Shown piece by piece: positions 52,261 to 61,079 of a DNA stretch of 64,000 nucleotides (position 1 is its first letter; each line of letters opens with the position of its first letter). Both the position numbers and the translations under genes were made by a program. The stretch covers positions 1 to 64,000 of the forward strand of contig NZ_JBBMER010000003.1 of assembly GCF_040096455.1 (NCBI RefSeq). The letters are read 5' to 3'. The notes under the pieces are model-generated. The model did not search any database. It was given only the letters and a program-made list of their open reading frames with translations, and had not been told where the DNA came from. Source of the DNA: Lachnospira rogosae (lineage in GTDB: Bacteria; Bacillota; Clostridia; Lachnospirales; Lachnospiraceae).

Positions 52261-52967
52261 TGAAATTTTATGTAATGTCACTATTTCCACAGATGATTTT
52301 GGATGGGTTGAATACAAGTATAACAGGCAGGGCTATAGATTCAGGAGTATTGTCTATAGAAGCTGTTGATATAAGGGATTTTTCCAATAATAAGCATATG
52401 AAGGTAGATGATTACCCATATGGCGGAGGAGCAGGAATGGTTATGCAGCCGGGACCCGTGTGCGATGCTTATGAGAGCATAGCAGCCAGATGTTCAGGCA
52501 GACCAAGGGTTGTGTATATGACACCACAGGGGCATACATTTAACCAGCATATGGCAGAAGAATTTGCCAAAGAAGAAGAACTTGTAATTCTGTGTGGACA
52601 TTATGAGGGAATTGATGAGAGAGCACTTGAAAGCATAGTTACAGACTATGTGTCAATTGGAGATTATGTCCTGACAGGTGGAGAGCTTCCGGCGATGGTT
52701 GTTATCGACTCAGTGTCAAGATTAGTTCCGGGAGTACTTAATAATGATGAGTCAGCCCAGACAGAGAGCTTCTCAGATGGTTTATTAGAATATCCACAGT
52801 ACACAAGACCAGCCAATTACAAAGGTATAGAAGTGCCAGAAGTATTATTATCAGGTCACCACGGCAATATAGAGAAGTGGAGGCACGAGAAGTCGTTAGA
52901 ACGTACTAAGAAGTACAGACCGGACTTATATGAGAAATATATGGCTGAGAACAATAATAACAGTTAA
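52260..52967 (+). CDS. trmD: tRNA (guanine-37-N1)-methyltransferase
   Basis: TrmD methylates G37 next to the anticodon using SAM and prevents +1 frameshifting. The 235-residue SPOUT protein has MKFYVMSLFPQMI at the N-terminus, DYPYGGGAGMVMQPGP, LCGHYEGIDERA and the knot region SIGDYVLTGGELPAM. Most bacteria keep trmD next to rpsP, rimM and rplS; here it is alone with the SGNH-like gene and followed by tRNA genes. Confidence 0.97.
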   Translation: MKFYVMSLFPQMILDGLNTSITGRAIDSGVLSIEAVDIRDFSNNKHMKVDDYPYGGGAGMVMQPGPVCDAYESIAARCSGRPRVVYMTPQGHTFNQHMAEEFAKEEELVILCGHYEGIDERALESIVTDYVSIGDYVLTGGELPAMVVIDSVSRLVPGVLNNDESAQTESFSDGLLEYPQYTRPANYKGIEVPEVLLSGHHGNIEKWRHEKSLERTKKYRPDLYEKYMAENNNNS

Positions 52968-52975
52968 AATAATTG

Positions 52976-53005
52976 TTGACGGATAAGATATTTATGTGGT
53001 AAACT
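52976..53005 (+). promoter_or_regulatory. Promoter of the tRNA-Phe/tRNA-Gly pair
   Basis: TTGACG (52976-52981) is 18 bp from TAAACT (53000-53005), about 67 bases before tRNA-Phe. Confidence 0.5.
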
Positions 53006-53071
53006 AATCAAGTCTTTTGGTGAATAACTTGATTGTTTACTACAGGATATTATGATGTGAAGTCACAATAA

Positions 53072-53144
<73 letters not shown>

Positions 53145-53179
53145 TTTTATAATTGAATATAATTTAATTATGATGATAT

Positions 53180-53250
53180 GCGGGTGTAGTTCAATGGTAG
53201 AACACTAGCCTTCCAAGCTAGATACGTGGGTTCGATTCCCATCACCCGCT
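53180..53250 (+). tRNA. tRNA-Gly (TCC)
   Basis: Acceptor GCGGGTG (53180-53186) pairs with CACCCGC (53243-53249), discriminator T53250. The anticodon stem CTAGC/GCTAG surrounds TCC at 53212-53214. A T run follows the gene and may aid termination. Confidence 0.96.
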
Positions 53251-53407
53251 CTATTTTTTTACCCAGAAGTGATGTATACAATAATAATTATTATAGTATA
53301 CAAAGTTATATTTATTGATTAAAAGCAGTTATAGGGCTATAAAGTAATATTTATTAACTGAAAATGAGCATCAGGAAAGTGCTATACTAATGAAAGGAAC
53401 AAAGACA

Positions 53408-54109
53408 ATGATAGACAGCTATGTTGCACTGGATATAGAAACTACAGGGCTTAACCCGGCAGCAGACAGAATAATTGAGATAGGAATGGCAAGGGTATGT
53501 AATGGAAACGTGACAGATACATATTCAACACTTGTCAATCCAGGCATTAAGATAAGCGACAGAATAATAGAGCTTACACATATACATAATGAGGAGCTTA
53601 CAGATAAGCCAAGAATTAATGAACTGATTGATGATGTAATACAATTTATAGGGGATTATCCTATACTTGGACATAATGTTATATTTGATTACAGCTTTTT
53701 AAAGAAGGCGGCGGTTAATAACAATCTTGTATTTCCGTCAGCAGGAATAGATACACTTAAAATGGCAAGAAGAATACTTCCAGAACTGGAGCATAAGAAG
53801 CTTGATTATCTGTGTGAGTATTTGAAGATTGACCCTGGTAACTCACACAGAGCTTTAGATGATGCGCTGAGTGCAAGCGGAATATACTGGAAAATGTATA
53901 CAATAAAACCGGATGATTCAGGCTTTGAAATACCATCTGAGCTTGTATACAGTGTGAAAAAGGATAGTCCGATTACACAGGCACAAAGAAATTATCTTAC
54001 AGCACTTGTTGTAAAGCATAATGTAAAGCTTGATATCCCGATTGATGAGATGACCAAGAGTATAGCTTCACGAAACATAGATAAGATACTTTCAGAATAT
54101 GGAAAATAA
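53408..54109 (+). CDS. DnaQ/PolC-epsilon-like 3'-5' exonuclease
   Basis: The 233-residue protein has a DEDDh exonuclease domain (about 1-170): ALDIETTGL (Asp and Glu), GHNVIFDYSFL, and HRALDDALSA (His and Asp). The C-terminal 60 residues (PITQAQRNYLTALVVKHN and onward) form a small helical domain found in some DnaQ-like proteins of this group. It probably acts in DNA repair or processing, not as the main proofreader. ATG 53408 follows AAAGGA by 9 bases. A TATACT at 53383-53388 may be the -10. Confidence 0.9.
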   Translation: MIDSYVALDIETTGLNPAADRIIEIGMARVCNGNVTDTYSTLVNPGIKISDRIIELTHIHNEELTDKPRINELIDDVIQFIGDYPILGHNVIFDYSFLKKAAVNNNLVFPSAGIDTLKMARRILPELEHKKLDYLCEYLKIDPGNSHRALDDALSASGIYWKMYTIKPDDSGFEIPSELVYSVKKDSPITQAQRNYLTALVVKHNVKLDIPIDEMTKSIASRNIDKILSEYGK

Positions 54110-54167
54110 TGGTTAGTAATGAATTAATGTTTATATAGATAATATATTCATATAATTAATTAAATAC

Positions 54168-54782
54168 CTAGTTAATAGCTGATACTATCAGGTCTTTATT
54201 AACAGACTTGATAAGAGAGGCGTATTGTCTTAACTGTCTGATTTTGGAAGCATTTCCTGCTTCTGAATATAATGCGTAAAGGTCAGTATAGGTAAGTCGT
54301 ATGTCAGAGCCAATCCTTACGGCATATTCAAGAAATGCTGTGGCATCGGATATGTCCTTATGTTCAATAAGGATATGTCCAAGCTCTGAAAGGCTCTTTA
54401 TAAATGAAGTGTAGCTGTCTTCGTATTGTGTTAAAGTATCAAGATTGGCAACACCATATTTTAACTTAAGGTCAGTGTTGGAATACTCTGACAGGTTAAG
54501 CATTGGCTCAGTCTTAAGTGTCTGGATATTATTATAAGCCTTAAGGGCTTCTGGTGAATTATTTAATATGTCAGCTAATGTCAGGCTGTTATCTATAGTA
54601 GGAAGTGTGTCGTCCCATTTAATATAGTTAAGGGAGCTTATATCCTGCTTTCTTGTTGAATTGGCTTTCTGTTCCCTTTCCCAATATTTTTTTGAGCGTT
54701 CTGAGCCAGAACGTGTACTTTTTTTAAGATAAAGTTGAATAACTATTAATATTATTATAAAATAAGGCAATATAAAGTGCAT
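54168..54782 (-). CDS. Membrane-anchored helical (TPR-like) protein of unknown function
   Basis: The 204-residue protein has one N-terminal membrane helix (about 3-20), a basic stretch (KKSTRSGSERSKKYWEREQK) and a soluble, helix-rich domain. Its last 80 residues look like tetratricopeptide-type helices (GHILIEHKDISDATAFLEYAVRIGSDIRLTY, LYALYSEAGNASKIRQL). GGAG precedes ATG 54782. Divergent from the small protein at 54852. Function unknown. Confidence 0.75.
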   Translation of the reverse strand: MHFILPYFIIILIVIQLYLKKSTRSGSERSKKYWEREQKANSTRKQDISSLNYIKWDDTLPTIDNSLTLADILNNSPEALKAYNNIQTLKTEPMLNLSEYSNTDLKLKYGVANLDTLTQYEDSYTSFIKSLSELGHILIEHKDISDATAFLEYAVRIGSDIRLTYTDLYALYSEAGNASKIRQLRQYASLIKSVNKDLIVSAIN

Positions 54783-54851
54783 AGTATTCTCCGTTTCCAA
54801 TATGTTATTAAATGTATTGTTTAATGTGCTGCTATGTTTAAGGAGGTAATT

Positions 54852-54959
54852 ATGATTAATTTAAAAAAGAGCAAAACTAAAAGAATATTTGCTGCGGTTA
54901 TAATAGTAATCCTTGTACTTGCTATGGTACTTCCTATGGCTGTGTCAGCATTTATTTAA
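54852..54959 (+). CDS. 35-residue small membrane protein
   Basis: A short reading frame starts 5 bases after a perfect AGGAGG (54841-54846). The peptide has a basic N-terminus (MINLKKSKTKR) and one hydrophobic helix (residues about 12-34), ending at TAA 54957-54959. It resembles in size and layout the single-helix Prli42-type stressosome-associated proteins of Firmicutes, but sequence identity cannot be judged here. It could also be a leader or toxin-like peptide. It lies alone between a divergent gene and the PurM/HypE-like gene. Confidence 0.6.
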   Translation: MINLKKSKTKRIFAAVIIVILVLAMVLPMAVSAFI

Positions 54960-55047
54960 GATTAAGTATAGATTGAAAATGTAATATATGCAAGTTCAAG
55001 CTTGCAATTGAATGTAATATGTGAAAAGCATAGAAACGAGGAATGAT

Positions 55048-56019
55048 ATGAAATTAGGCAAGGTATCAGATACAATTCTTTCAAGGTCTGTATTAAAGCC
55101 TCTTAACACTGTAAGAGGCCAGAAGGTTACACGTATGGATATTGGACAGGATGTGTCTGAGGTGGATATTAGAGAGCAGGGCGTGGATAAGACACTGTTA
55201 AGTGCGACAGCCTGTGGATATATGCCTCTTATTAAAGCTGTTAATAATATATATGCCGCTGGCGGTACACCCATAGCGGCAAGTGACTGCATAGTTATGC
55301 CAGAGCAGGCAAGGGAAATCCGTATAAGGGAAGTAATCGCAGGACTTACAAGACAGGCGGCGGTTACAGAAGTGCCAATAGCCGGAGGGCATACAACAGT
55401 CAGCGCTTCGGTCAGTGAGCCTGTAGTAACTGTTACAGTGCAGGGCTTAAGGGAAGACAATAGAAATGTTATTGAGGCAGGACAGCATATAATTGCCGCT
55501 GGCTGCATAGGAATAAGTGGAGTAAAGCAGTTAGTTGAAACTGATGAGCAGGCGGTATACGAAAGATATAGTAAAGACTGGGTAAGTAAGGCTGTTGGCG
55601 AAGATACAGATATGTATATAGGCGGAATGGTACAGCTTTTAAGGGACAATGGAATTAATTGTTATATGCACGATGTATCAGAGGGAGGAATATTTGGTGC
55701 GTTGTGGGATATGTGTGAATATGGCAATGTCGGACTTGATGTTGACATAAGAAGCATACCTGTAAGACAGGAGATTATAGAGATATGCGAATTATTCAAT
55801 GTTAATCCGTATGAACTGCAATCTTTAGGTTGTTTATTAATGACAGCAGATAATGATTGTGATATTATTAATATACTTAACAGCAATAATATCCCAGCCG
55901 CAGTTATAGGAAGAATTGTGAATGGCAATCAGAGAATTCTTCATAATAAAGACGAAGAAAGATTTCTTACATTGCCTAATCAGGATGAGATATTCAGCTG
56001 TATAAAGACAGCACAATAA
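55048..56019 (+). CDS. AIR synthase-related protein (HypE/PurM-like)
   Basis: The 323-residue protein of the PurM/HypE/ThiL/SelD superfamily has an N-terminal AIRS domain (about 1-140) with KLGKVSDTILSRSVL and AAGGTPIAASDCIV, and a C-terminal domain with MHDVSEGGIFGALWDM. It is closest in pattern to HypE, the hydrogenase maturation factor, but the C-terminal cysteine of HypE is absent, and no hyp genes are near. A phosphotransfer or nucleotide-binding role is expected; substrate unknown. ATG 55048 follows GAGGAA. An Lrp regulator and aminotransferase follow closely. Confidence 0.83.
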   Translation: MKLGKVSDTILSRSVLKPLNTVRGQKVTRMDIGQDVSEVDIREQGVDKTLLSATACGYMPLIKAVNNIYAAGGTPIAASDCIVMPEQAREIRIREVIAGLTRQAAVTEVPIAGGHTTVSASVSEPVVTVTVQGLREDNRNVIEAGQHIIAAGCIGISGVKQLVETDEQAVYERYSKDWVSKAVGEDTDMYIGGMVQLLRDNGINCYMHDVSEGGIFGALWDMCEYGNVGLDVDIRSIPVRQEIIEICELFNVNPYELQSLGCLLMTADNDCDIINILNSNNIPAAVIGRIVNGNQRILHNKDEERFLTLPNQDEIFSCIKTAQ

Positions 56020-56042
56020 TTTAATTGAAAGGGTATGATGAT

Positions 56043-56525
56043 ATGAGAGAGAAAATCCTTAACTTGTTAGAGAATAATGGTAGAATTGACATTCACGATA
56101 TGTCCGTTATGCTTGGAGTCGCGCAGGAAGAAGTCGCGAATGAGATAGCAGATATGGAAAAGGAACATATTATCTGTGGTTATAATACCCTTATCAATTG
56201 GGATAAGACAGGCGATGAGAAAGTAACAGCACTTATTGAGGTAAAGGTTACACCTCAGAGAGGACTTGGTTTTGACAGCATTGCCGAGACAATTTACAAA
56301 TACGATGAAGTTACATCAGTTTACCTTATGTCTGGCGGCTTTGATTTTACAGTTATTATTGAAGGAAAGACTATGAAGTCTGTTGCACAGTTTGTGGCGG
56401 CTAAGCTTGCACCACTTGATTCAGTGCTCAGTACATCAACACATTTTGTATTAAAGAAATACAAAGATTATGGAACTGTAATTGATGAAGAAGACAAGGA
56501 TGAAAGGATGCTAGTAACACCATGA
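56043..56525 (+). CDS. Lrp/AsnC family transcription regulator
   Basis: The 160-residue protein has an N-terminal winged-helix DNA-binding domain (about 1-55, ILNLLENNGRIDIHDMSVMLGV) and a C-terminal RAM ligand-binding domain (about 65-140) with VYLMSGGFDFTVIIEG. It overlaps the start of the aminotransferase by 4 bases (ATGA), so it is translationally coupled and probably regulates or is regulated with amino-acid metabolism. ATG 56043 is preferred over an upstream TTG inside the ribosome site. Confidence 0.92.
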   Translation: MREKILNLLENNGRIDIHDMSVMLGVAQEEVANEIADMEKEHIICGYNTLINWDKTGDEKVTALIEVKVTPQRGLGFDSIAETIYKYDEVTSVYLMSGGFDFTVIIEGKTMKSVAQFVAAKLAPLDSVLSTSTHFVLKKYKDYGTVIDEEDKDERMLVTP

Positions 56526-57682
56526 GAAATGCTTTATCTAAGAAAATAGTAGATATAGAGCCTTCAGGTATAAGAAAGTTCTTTGACGTAGTAAGTGAAA
56601 TTCCAGATGCAATATCACTTGGCGTTGGTGAACCAGATTTTGATACGCCTTGGAATGTAAGGGAAGAAGGTATATACGCATTAGAGAAGGGAAGAACATT
56701 TTATACTTCTAATGCAGGACTTAAGGAATTAAGACAGGAAATAAGCAGATATGTTGCAAGAAAATATGATACACAGTATGACCCAATGAAGCAGGTACTT
56801 GTAACTGTGGGTGGAAGCGAGGCTATAGACGTAGCGTTAAGATGTATGGTTGACCCAGGTGATGAGGTGCTTATACCACAGCCAAGTTATGTATCATATC
56901 TTCCTTGTGCAGTTATGGCAGATGCTGTTCCTGTATTTATTAATCTTAAAGAGGAGAATCAGTTTAAGCTTACTAAGGAAGAACTGTTAGAGCATATTAC
57001 GGATAAGACTAAGATTCTTATAATGCCATTTCCTAACAATCCGACAGGTGCTATTATGACAAGAGAAGAACTTATGGAGTTAGTGCCTGTTATTATAGAG
57101 AAGGATTTGTATGTTATATCAGATGAGATATATTCAGAGCTTACATATGGAGATAACAAGCACTGCTCAATAGCAAGCCTTCCTGGTATGAAAGAAAGAA
57201 CTATTATGATAAATGGTTTCTCCAAGGCATTTGCTATGACAGGCTGGAGATTAGGTTATGCCTGTGGACCTGCTGAGATTATAAAGCAGATGATTAAGCT
57301 TCATCAATATGCGATTATGTGTGCACCAACTAACAGCCAGTTTGCCGCTGTTGAGGCATTAAGGAATTGTGATACAGAGGTAGAGAAGATGGTTACAGCC
57401 TACGACCAGAGAAGAAGGTTTCTTCTTCATGAGCTTAAGAGTATGGGAATAGACTGTTTTGAGCCATTTGGGGCATTCTATATATTTCCATCTATCAAGA
57501 AGTTTGGTATGACATCAGATGAATTTGCTAGCAGACTTCTAGAAGACCAGAAGCTTGCAGTTGTTCCTGGAACAGCATTTGGCAATAGCGGTGAGGGCTT
57601 TGTAAGAATATCGTACGCTTATTCAATTGAGAACCTTAAAGAAGGAATTAAGAGAATAAAGAACTTTATAGAAAAGTTATAA
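56522..57682 (+). CDS. Class I/II aminotransferase (PLP-dependent)
   Basis: This 386-residue fold-type I aminotransferase contains the PLP lysine in NGFSKAFAMTGWRLGY, ISLGVGEPDFDTP at the N-terminus, FPNNPTGAIM, and SDEIYSEL. This group includes aspartate, aromatic and PatA-type aminotransferases; the substrate is not clear. It is coupled to an Lrp regulator, which supports amino-acid metabolism. AsnC-aminotransferase pairs of this kind are common in Clostridia. Confidence 0.94.
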   Translation: MRNALSKKIVDIEPSGIRKFFDVVSEIPDAISLGVGEPDFDTPWNVREEGIYALEKGRTFYTSNAGLKELRQEISRYVARKYDTQYDPMKQVLVTVGGSEAIDVALRCMVDPGDEVLIPQPSYVSYLPCAVMADAVPVFINLKEENQFKLTKEELLEHITDKTKILIMPFPNNPTGAIMTREELMELVPVIIEKDLYVISDEIYSELTYGDNKHCSIASLPGMKERTIMINGFSKAFAMTGWRLGYACGPAEIIKQMIKLHQYAIMCAPTNSQFAAVEALRNCDTEVEKMVTAYDQRRRFLLHELKSMGIDCFEPFGAFYIFPSIKKFGMTSDEFASRLLEDQKLAVVPGTAFGNSGEGFVRISYAYSIENLKEGIKRIKNFIEKL

Positions 57683-57712
57683 GTACATATTAACTACAAT
57701 GGAGGAAGAATT

Positions 57713-58189
57713 ATGGCAGGAATGAACGCAGATTTTATCAATCCATTTTTAATGTCAGCGACTAAGATAATGCAGGAAATATGTCAGACAGAGATGAAGA
57801 TAGGAAAGCCTTATGTCAAGACAACAGAATTCGAGAATGAGTCGGTTGCAGTTATGATAGGTATAACAGGTGAGTTAAAGGGTCAGGTTATTATGGCATT
57901 TGAGTTTAATAAGGCATTGGACGTGGCATCTAAGATGATGATGGGTATGCCGGTAACTGCACTTGATGATATGTCTATAAGTGCAATAAGTGAGCTTGGT
58001 AATATGATTATGGGTAATGCTGCAACAATATTCTCAACAAAGGGATATGTTATAGATATTACACCACCAAGTGTATGTCACGGAGATATGACTATTACAC
58101 AGTCATATACACAGAATATATGTGTGCCTATCCATTCAGGTGACGAAGTGGCACTTGAACTTAATATAGCTGTAATAGCAGAACAGTAA
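57713..58189 (+). CDS. cheX: CheX-type chemotaxis phosphatase
   Basis: CheX removes the phosphate from CheY-P. The 158-residue protein has the catalytic E-x2-N pattern in ISELGNMIMGNAA (about 92-104) and the paired beta-sheet pattern of the CheC/CheX/FliY family. No other chemotaxis or flagellar gene is in the window, so it may serve a distant pathway or another receiver protein. GGAGGAAG precedes ATG 57713. Confidence 0.88.
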   Translation: MAGMNADFINPFLMSATKIMQEICQTEMKIGKPYVKTTEFENESVAVMIGITGELKGQVIMAFEFNKALDVASKMMMGMPVTALDDMSISAISELGNMIMGNAATIFSTKGYVIDITPPSVCHGDMTITQSYTQNICVPIHSGDEVALELNIAVIAEQ

Positions 58190-58211
58190 AGAATTATAAG
58201 GAAAGATAATT

Positions 58212-58706
58212 ATGTTAAATATAGTATTACATGAGCCAGAGATGCCTGCTAATACTGGCAATATAGGAAGAACCTGTGTAGCGGCAGGCGCACGATTACA
58301 TTTAATTGAGCCGCTTGGGTTCAGCCTTAATGAGAAAATGCTTAAAAGAGCGGGACTTGATTACTGGGATAAGCTTGATGTGACAGTATATAATGATTAT
58401 GAAGATTTTCTTAACCGTAATCCGGGCGCTAAGATATATATGGCAACTACTAAGGCACATCATACATACGCTGATGTGAAGTATGAAGACGACTGCTATA
58501 TTATGTTCGGAAAGGAAAGTGCGGGAATACCAGAGGATATACTTGTAGACCACGAGGATACCTGTATAAGGATACCGATGATTGGAGATATCCGTTCCCT
58601 TAATCTTTCTAATTCAGTGGCAATAGTGGCTTACGAGGCATTAAGACAGCACGGCTTTGAGAATATGAGCTTGTCAGGAGAATTGCATAAGCTTCATTGG
58701 AAGTAA
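58212..58706 (+). CDS. trmL: tRNA (cytidine/uridine-34 2'-O)-methyltransferase
   Basis: TrmL methylates the 2'-OH of the wobble base in tRNA-Leu isoacceptors. The 164-residue SpoU/SPOUT protein has the family motifs EPEMPANTGNIGRTC, FGKESAGIPEDI and IPMIGDIRSLNLSNSVAI. It ends this plus-strand cluster and is followed by a hairpin. Confidence 0.95.
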   Translation: MLNIVLHEPEMPANTGNIGRTCVAAGARLHLIEPLGFSLNEKMLKRAGLDYWDKLDVTVYNDYEDFLNRNPGAKIYMATTKAHHTYADVKYEDDCYIMFGKESAGIPEDILVDHEDTCIRIPMIGDIRSLNLSNSVAIVAYEALRQHGFENMSLSGELHKLHWK

Positions 58707-58718
58707 TTAATTATAATG

Positions 58719-58756
58719 GGATGAGGGTACATTTTATGTATCCTTATCCTTTGTAA
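58719..58756 (+). terminator. Probable terminator after trmL
   Basis: GGATGAGGGTACAT (58719-58732) pairs with ATGTATCCTTATCC (58736-58749) using one G-T pair, with a three-base loop. The T run is short (TTTG). Confidence 0.6.
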
Positions 58757-58810
58757 TATACAGAAATATCAGATGAGTAAGGCGTATTGGATACAGGAGT
58801 TGCGAAACGT

Positions 58811-58894
58811 ATGAGAAACAACAGCAATACCATTAATTTTTATGTGAAAGAATATATAAGAGAGAAGTTAGAAAGCTCTCTTATATATTCATAG
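58811..58894 (+). CDS. Possible 27-residue peptide
   Basis: ATG 58811 has GGAG 11 bases upstream and opens a 27-codon frame with a charged, plausible composition (MRNNSNTINFYVKEYIREK...), ending at TAG 58892-58894. However, its 3' half is also a perfect 15-bp inverted repeat (58850-58890), which may be the terminator of the histidine kinase gene on the other strand, so the frame may be chance. Confidence 0.25.
   Translation: MRNNSNTINFYVKEYIREKLESSLIYS
58850..58890. terminator. 15-bp perfect hairpin at the end of the two-component operon
   Basis: GAATATATAAGAGAG (58850-58864) pairs with CTCTCTTATATATTC (58876-58890). It lies 25 bases beyond the histidine kinase stop codon on the minus strand, where a short T-rich stretch follows. 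Termination on that strand is likely but the T run is weak. Confidence 0.55.
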
Positions 58895-58914
58895 AGAATC
58901 GTTGGTTATTAACA

Positions 58915-60333
58915 TTACCCCTTTGCAAGTGGCAGTGTAAATATAAACTCTGTTCCCACATCTGCAGTACTGATTACATCGATATGTTCCTCGTGTGCCT
59001 GAATTATTTCCTTGGTTATGGATAGTCCAAGTCCAGACCCTTTCTTGTCACGGCCTCTTGAGGCATCTGATTTATAAAATCTATCCCATATTTTATCAAT
59101 ATCTTTCTTGGCAATTCCGCTTCCAGTATCTTTAATGGATATCTGGGCTTTATCACCTTTTTCTTTGACAGTTACATATATAAAGGAGTTATCGTGGCTG
59201 AATTTGATTGCGTTATCTACAAGGTTGTATATAACCTGTTGTATTTTACCTTTGTCAGCTTTGACATTAAGTGCTGTGCCAGAGAATGTCAGGCTGAACT
59301 TAATGCCTTTCTTTTTACACGAACCCTCAAGAGTTTCTATTGTATGCTTTATTACTGAGTTAATATCAAATGTTGTAATCTCAAGGCGGACAGTCTTAGG
59401 GTCAAGTTCATTAAGCGTAAGTATATTGCTTGTAAGCTTGGTAAGTCGTTCGGTTTCAAATAATACAATATTAATGTATTTATTAATCATCTCCGGTGGT
59501 ACTGTTCCGTCCTCAATGGCTTCAAGGTAGCCTTTTATTGAAGTAAGAGGCGAACGGAAGTCGTGCGAAATATTGGATAAGAACTTCTGCTGGAACCGGT
59601 CCATTTCGTTAAGTTCTTTTGCCATATAATCTAGAGAAGCCGCCAGACGTCCGATTTCATCATTGTGGTGTATCTTAATGCGGTAGGAAAGATTACCTTT
59701 TCCATATTCTTCAGTAGCCTTGGTAAGCTCATTGATAGGCTTGTGAATATGTATGAAATATAGCACCAGCATAGAAAGTGAAAGCAGCATAGCAATCACC
59801 AGTGTAAGATAGTTGGTGTTAAATGTATCATATACCCTGTCAGTTATGACAGTTTCAGGCATATTGATGACAACATAGCCTTTCATTGTGAAATTGCTGG
59901 CAATAGGAAAATATGCACTTACAACAGTTTCGTCAAATACACCATAGAAATCACCTGTCTGTGTGTGTGCACCTTTAAGTCTGCCATAATCAAAATCCTT
60001 AAGTTCATATAGATAACCATTAGAATCTGCTGTTCCAGAAAATCCAGTATCTAACATAACATCACCGAATGGGCTTACGAACATAATTCTTGTGTGGTTG
60101 AGTTCAGATACTATTTTAAGGTCAGCTTCTATGCCTGAAAGATATTCTGGCGTGAAGGTATCTTTTGCAAATGTGCCGGCAATTTCGTTAGCCTGCTGGT
60201 AAAGCACTTCAGAATAATAGTCATATACTTTATTATAATCGTGCCTGAAACATATTGTTGTTACAGCTATAAATCCTACAACAGCAATTATTATATATAG
60301 AGTTATCTGTTTGGTAAGCATATTATATTTCAT
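58915..60333 (-). CDS. Sensor histidine kinase
   Basis: The 472-residue membrane kinase has two helices (about 9-27 and 175-195) around an extracytoplasmic sensor domain of 145 residues, then HAMP (about 196-248), HisKA with phospho-accepting His257 in SHDFRSPLTS, and HATPase_c with the N box NLVDNAIKFS, DTGSGIA and GSGLGLSI. The ligand is unknown. It starts 17 bases after its response regulator. Confidence 0.95.
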   Translation of the reverse strand: MKYNMLTKQITLYIIIAVVGFIAVTTICFRHDYNKVYDYYSEVLYQQANEIAGTFAKDTFTPEYLSGIEADLKIVSELNHTRIMFVSPFGDVMLDTGFSGTADSNGYLYELKDFDYGRLKGAHTQTGDFYGVFDETVVSAYFPIASNFTMKGYVVINMPETVITDRVYDTFNTNYLTLVIAMLLSLSMLVLYFIHIHKPINELTKATEEYGKGNLSYRIKIHHNDEIGRLAASLDYMAKELNEMDRFQQKFLSNISHDFRSPLTSIKGYLEAIEDGTVPPEMINKYINIVLFETERLTKLTSNILTLNELDPKTVRLEITTFDINSVIKHTIETLEGSCKKKGIKFSLTFSGTALNVKADKGKIQQVIYNLVDNAIKFSHDNSFIYVTVKEKGDKAQISIKDTGSGIAKKDIDKIWDRFYKSDASRGRDKKGSGLGLSITKEIIQAHEEHIDVISTADVGTEFIFTLPLAKG

Positions 60334-60350
60334 ATTGAGTCCGTTCCTGC

Positions 60351-61052
60351 TTATTTAGTCACAAATTTGTAGCCAATTCCCCATACGGTTTCAATCGACC
60401 ATTTATCGTGGTCTTTAATCTTTTCACGAATTCGTTTGATGTGCACATCGACAGTACGGGTATCGCCAATGTAATCATAGCCCCAGATATTGTCAAGAAG
60501 CTGTTCTCGTGTGAACACCTGATTAGGTGCAGACGCAAGGAAGTATAAAAGTTCAAGTTCTTTAGGCGGCATTTCTACAGCCTTTTTATCATAAGTAACT
60601 GAGTAATTGTCAAGATTGACAATTAAGTCAGGATACGTTACACATCTGGCATTTTCTGATGGTGCAACGGTAGTCTGTGGAAGATGATAACGTCTTAATA
60701 CAGCTTTAACACGTGCGACAAGTTCTTTTGTTTCAAATGGCTTGATAATATAATCATCAGCACCAAGCTCCAGACCTAATACCTTGTCAAATGTTTCGCC
60801 CTTAGCTGAAAGCATAATTATTGGCGTATTATTATTCTTCCTGATTTCACGGCATACCTGATATCCGTCAATACCAGGAAGCATAAGGTCTAACAGAATG
60901 AGGTTAGGCTTGAATGTAGAAAGGTTATCAAGTGCACTTTCGCCGTCATATACAATCTTAGTTTCAAAACATTCTTTTGTAAGATAGAGTGAGATGAGTT
61001 CAGCTATATTCTCATCATCATCTACGATTAAAATTCGTTGTTTAGCAACCAT
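60351..61052 (-). CDS. OmpR/PhoB-family response regulator
   Basis: The 233-residue regulator has a receiver domain with phospho-accepting Asp55 in LILLDLMLPG, acidic DDD at 11-13 and Lys in IIKPF, plus a C-terminal winged helix (about 140-230) with ELELLYFLASAPNQVFTREQL and TVDVHIKRIREKI. ATG 61052 follows GGAGG; longer in-frame starts precede that site. It lies between mutS2 and its kinase, 27 bases after mutS2. Confidence 0.95.
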   Translation of the reverse strand: MVAKQRILIVDDDENIAELISLYLTKECFETKIVYDGESALDNLSTFKPNLILLDLMLPGIDGYQVCREIRKNNNTPIIMLSAKGETFDKVLGLELGADDYIIKPFETKELVARVKAVLRRYHLPQTTVAPSENARCVTYPDLIVNLDNYSVTYDKKAVEMPPKELELLYFLASAPNQVFTREQLLDNIWGYDYIGDTRTVDVHIKRIREKIKDHDKWSIETVWGIGYKFVTK

Positions 61053-61079
61053 ATGTGCCTCCATATACAATATTTATAG

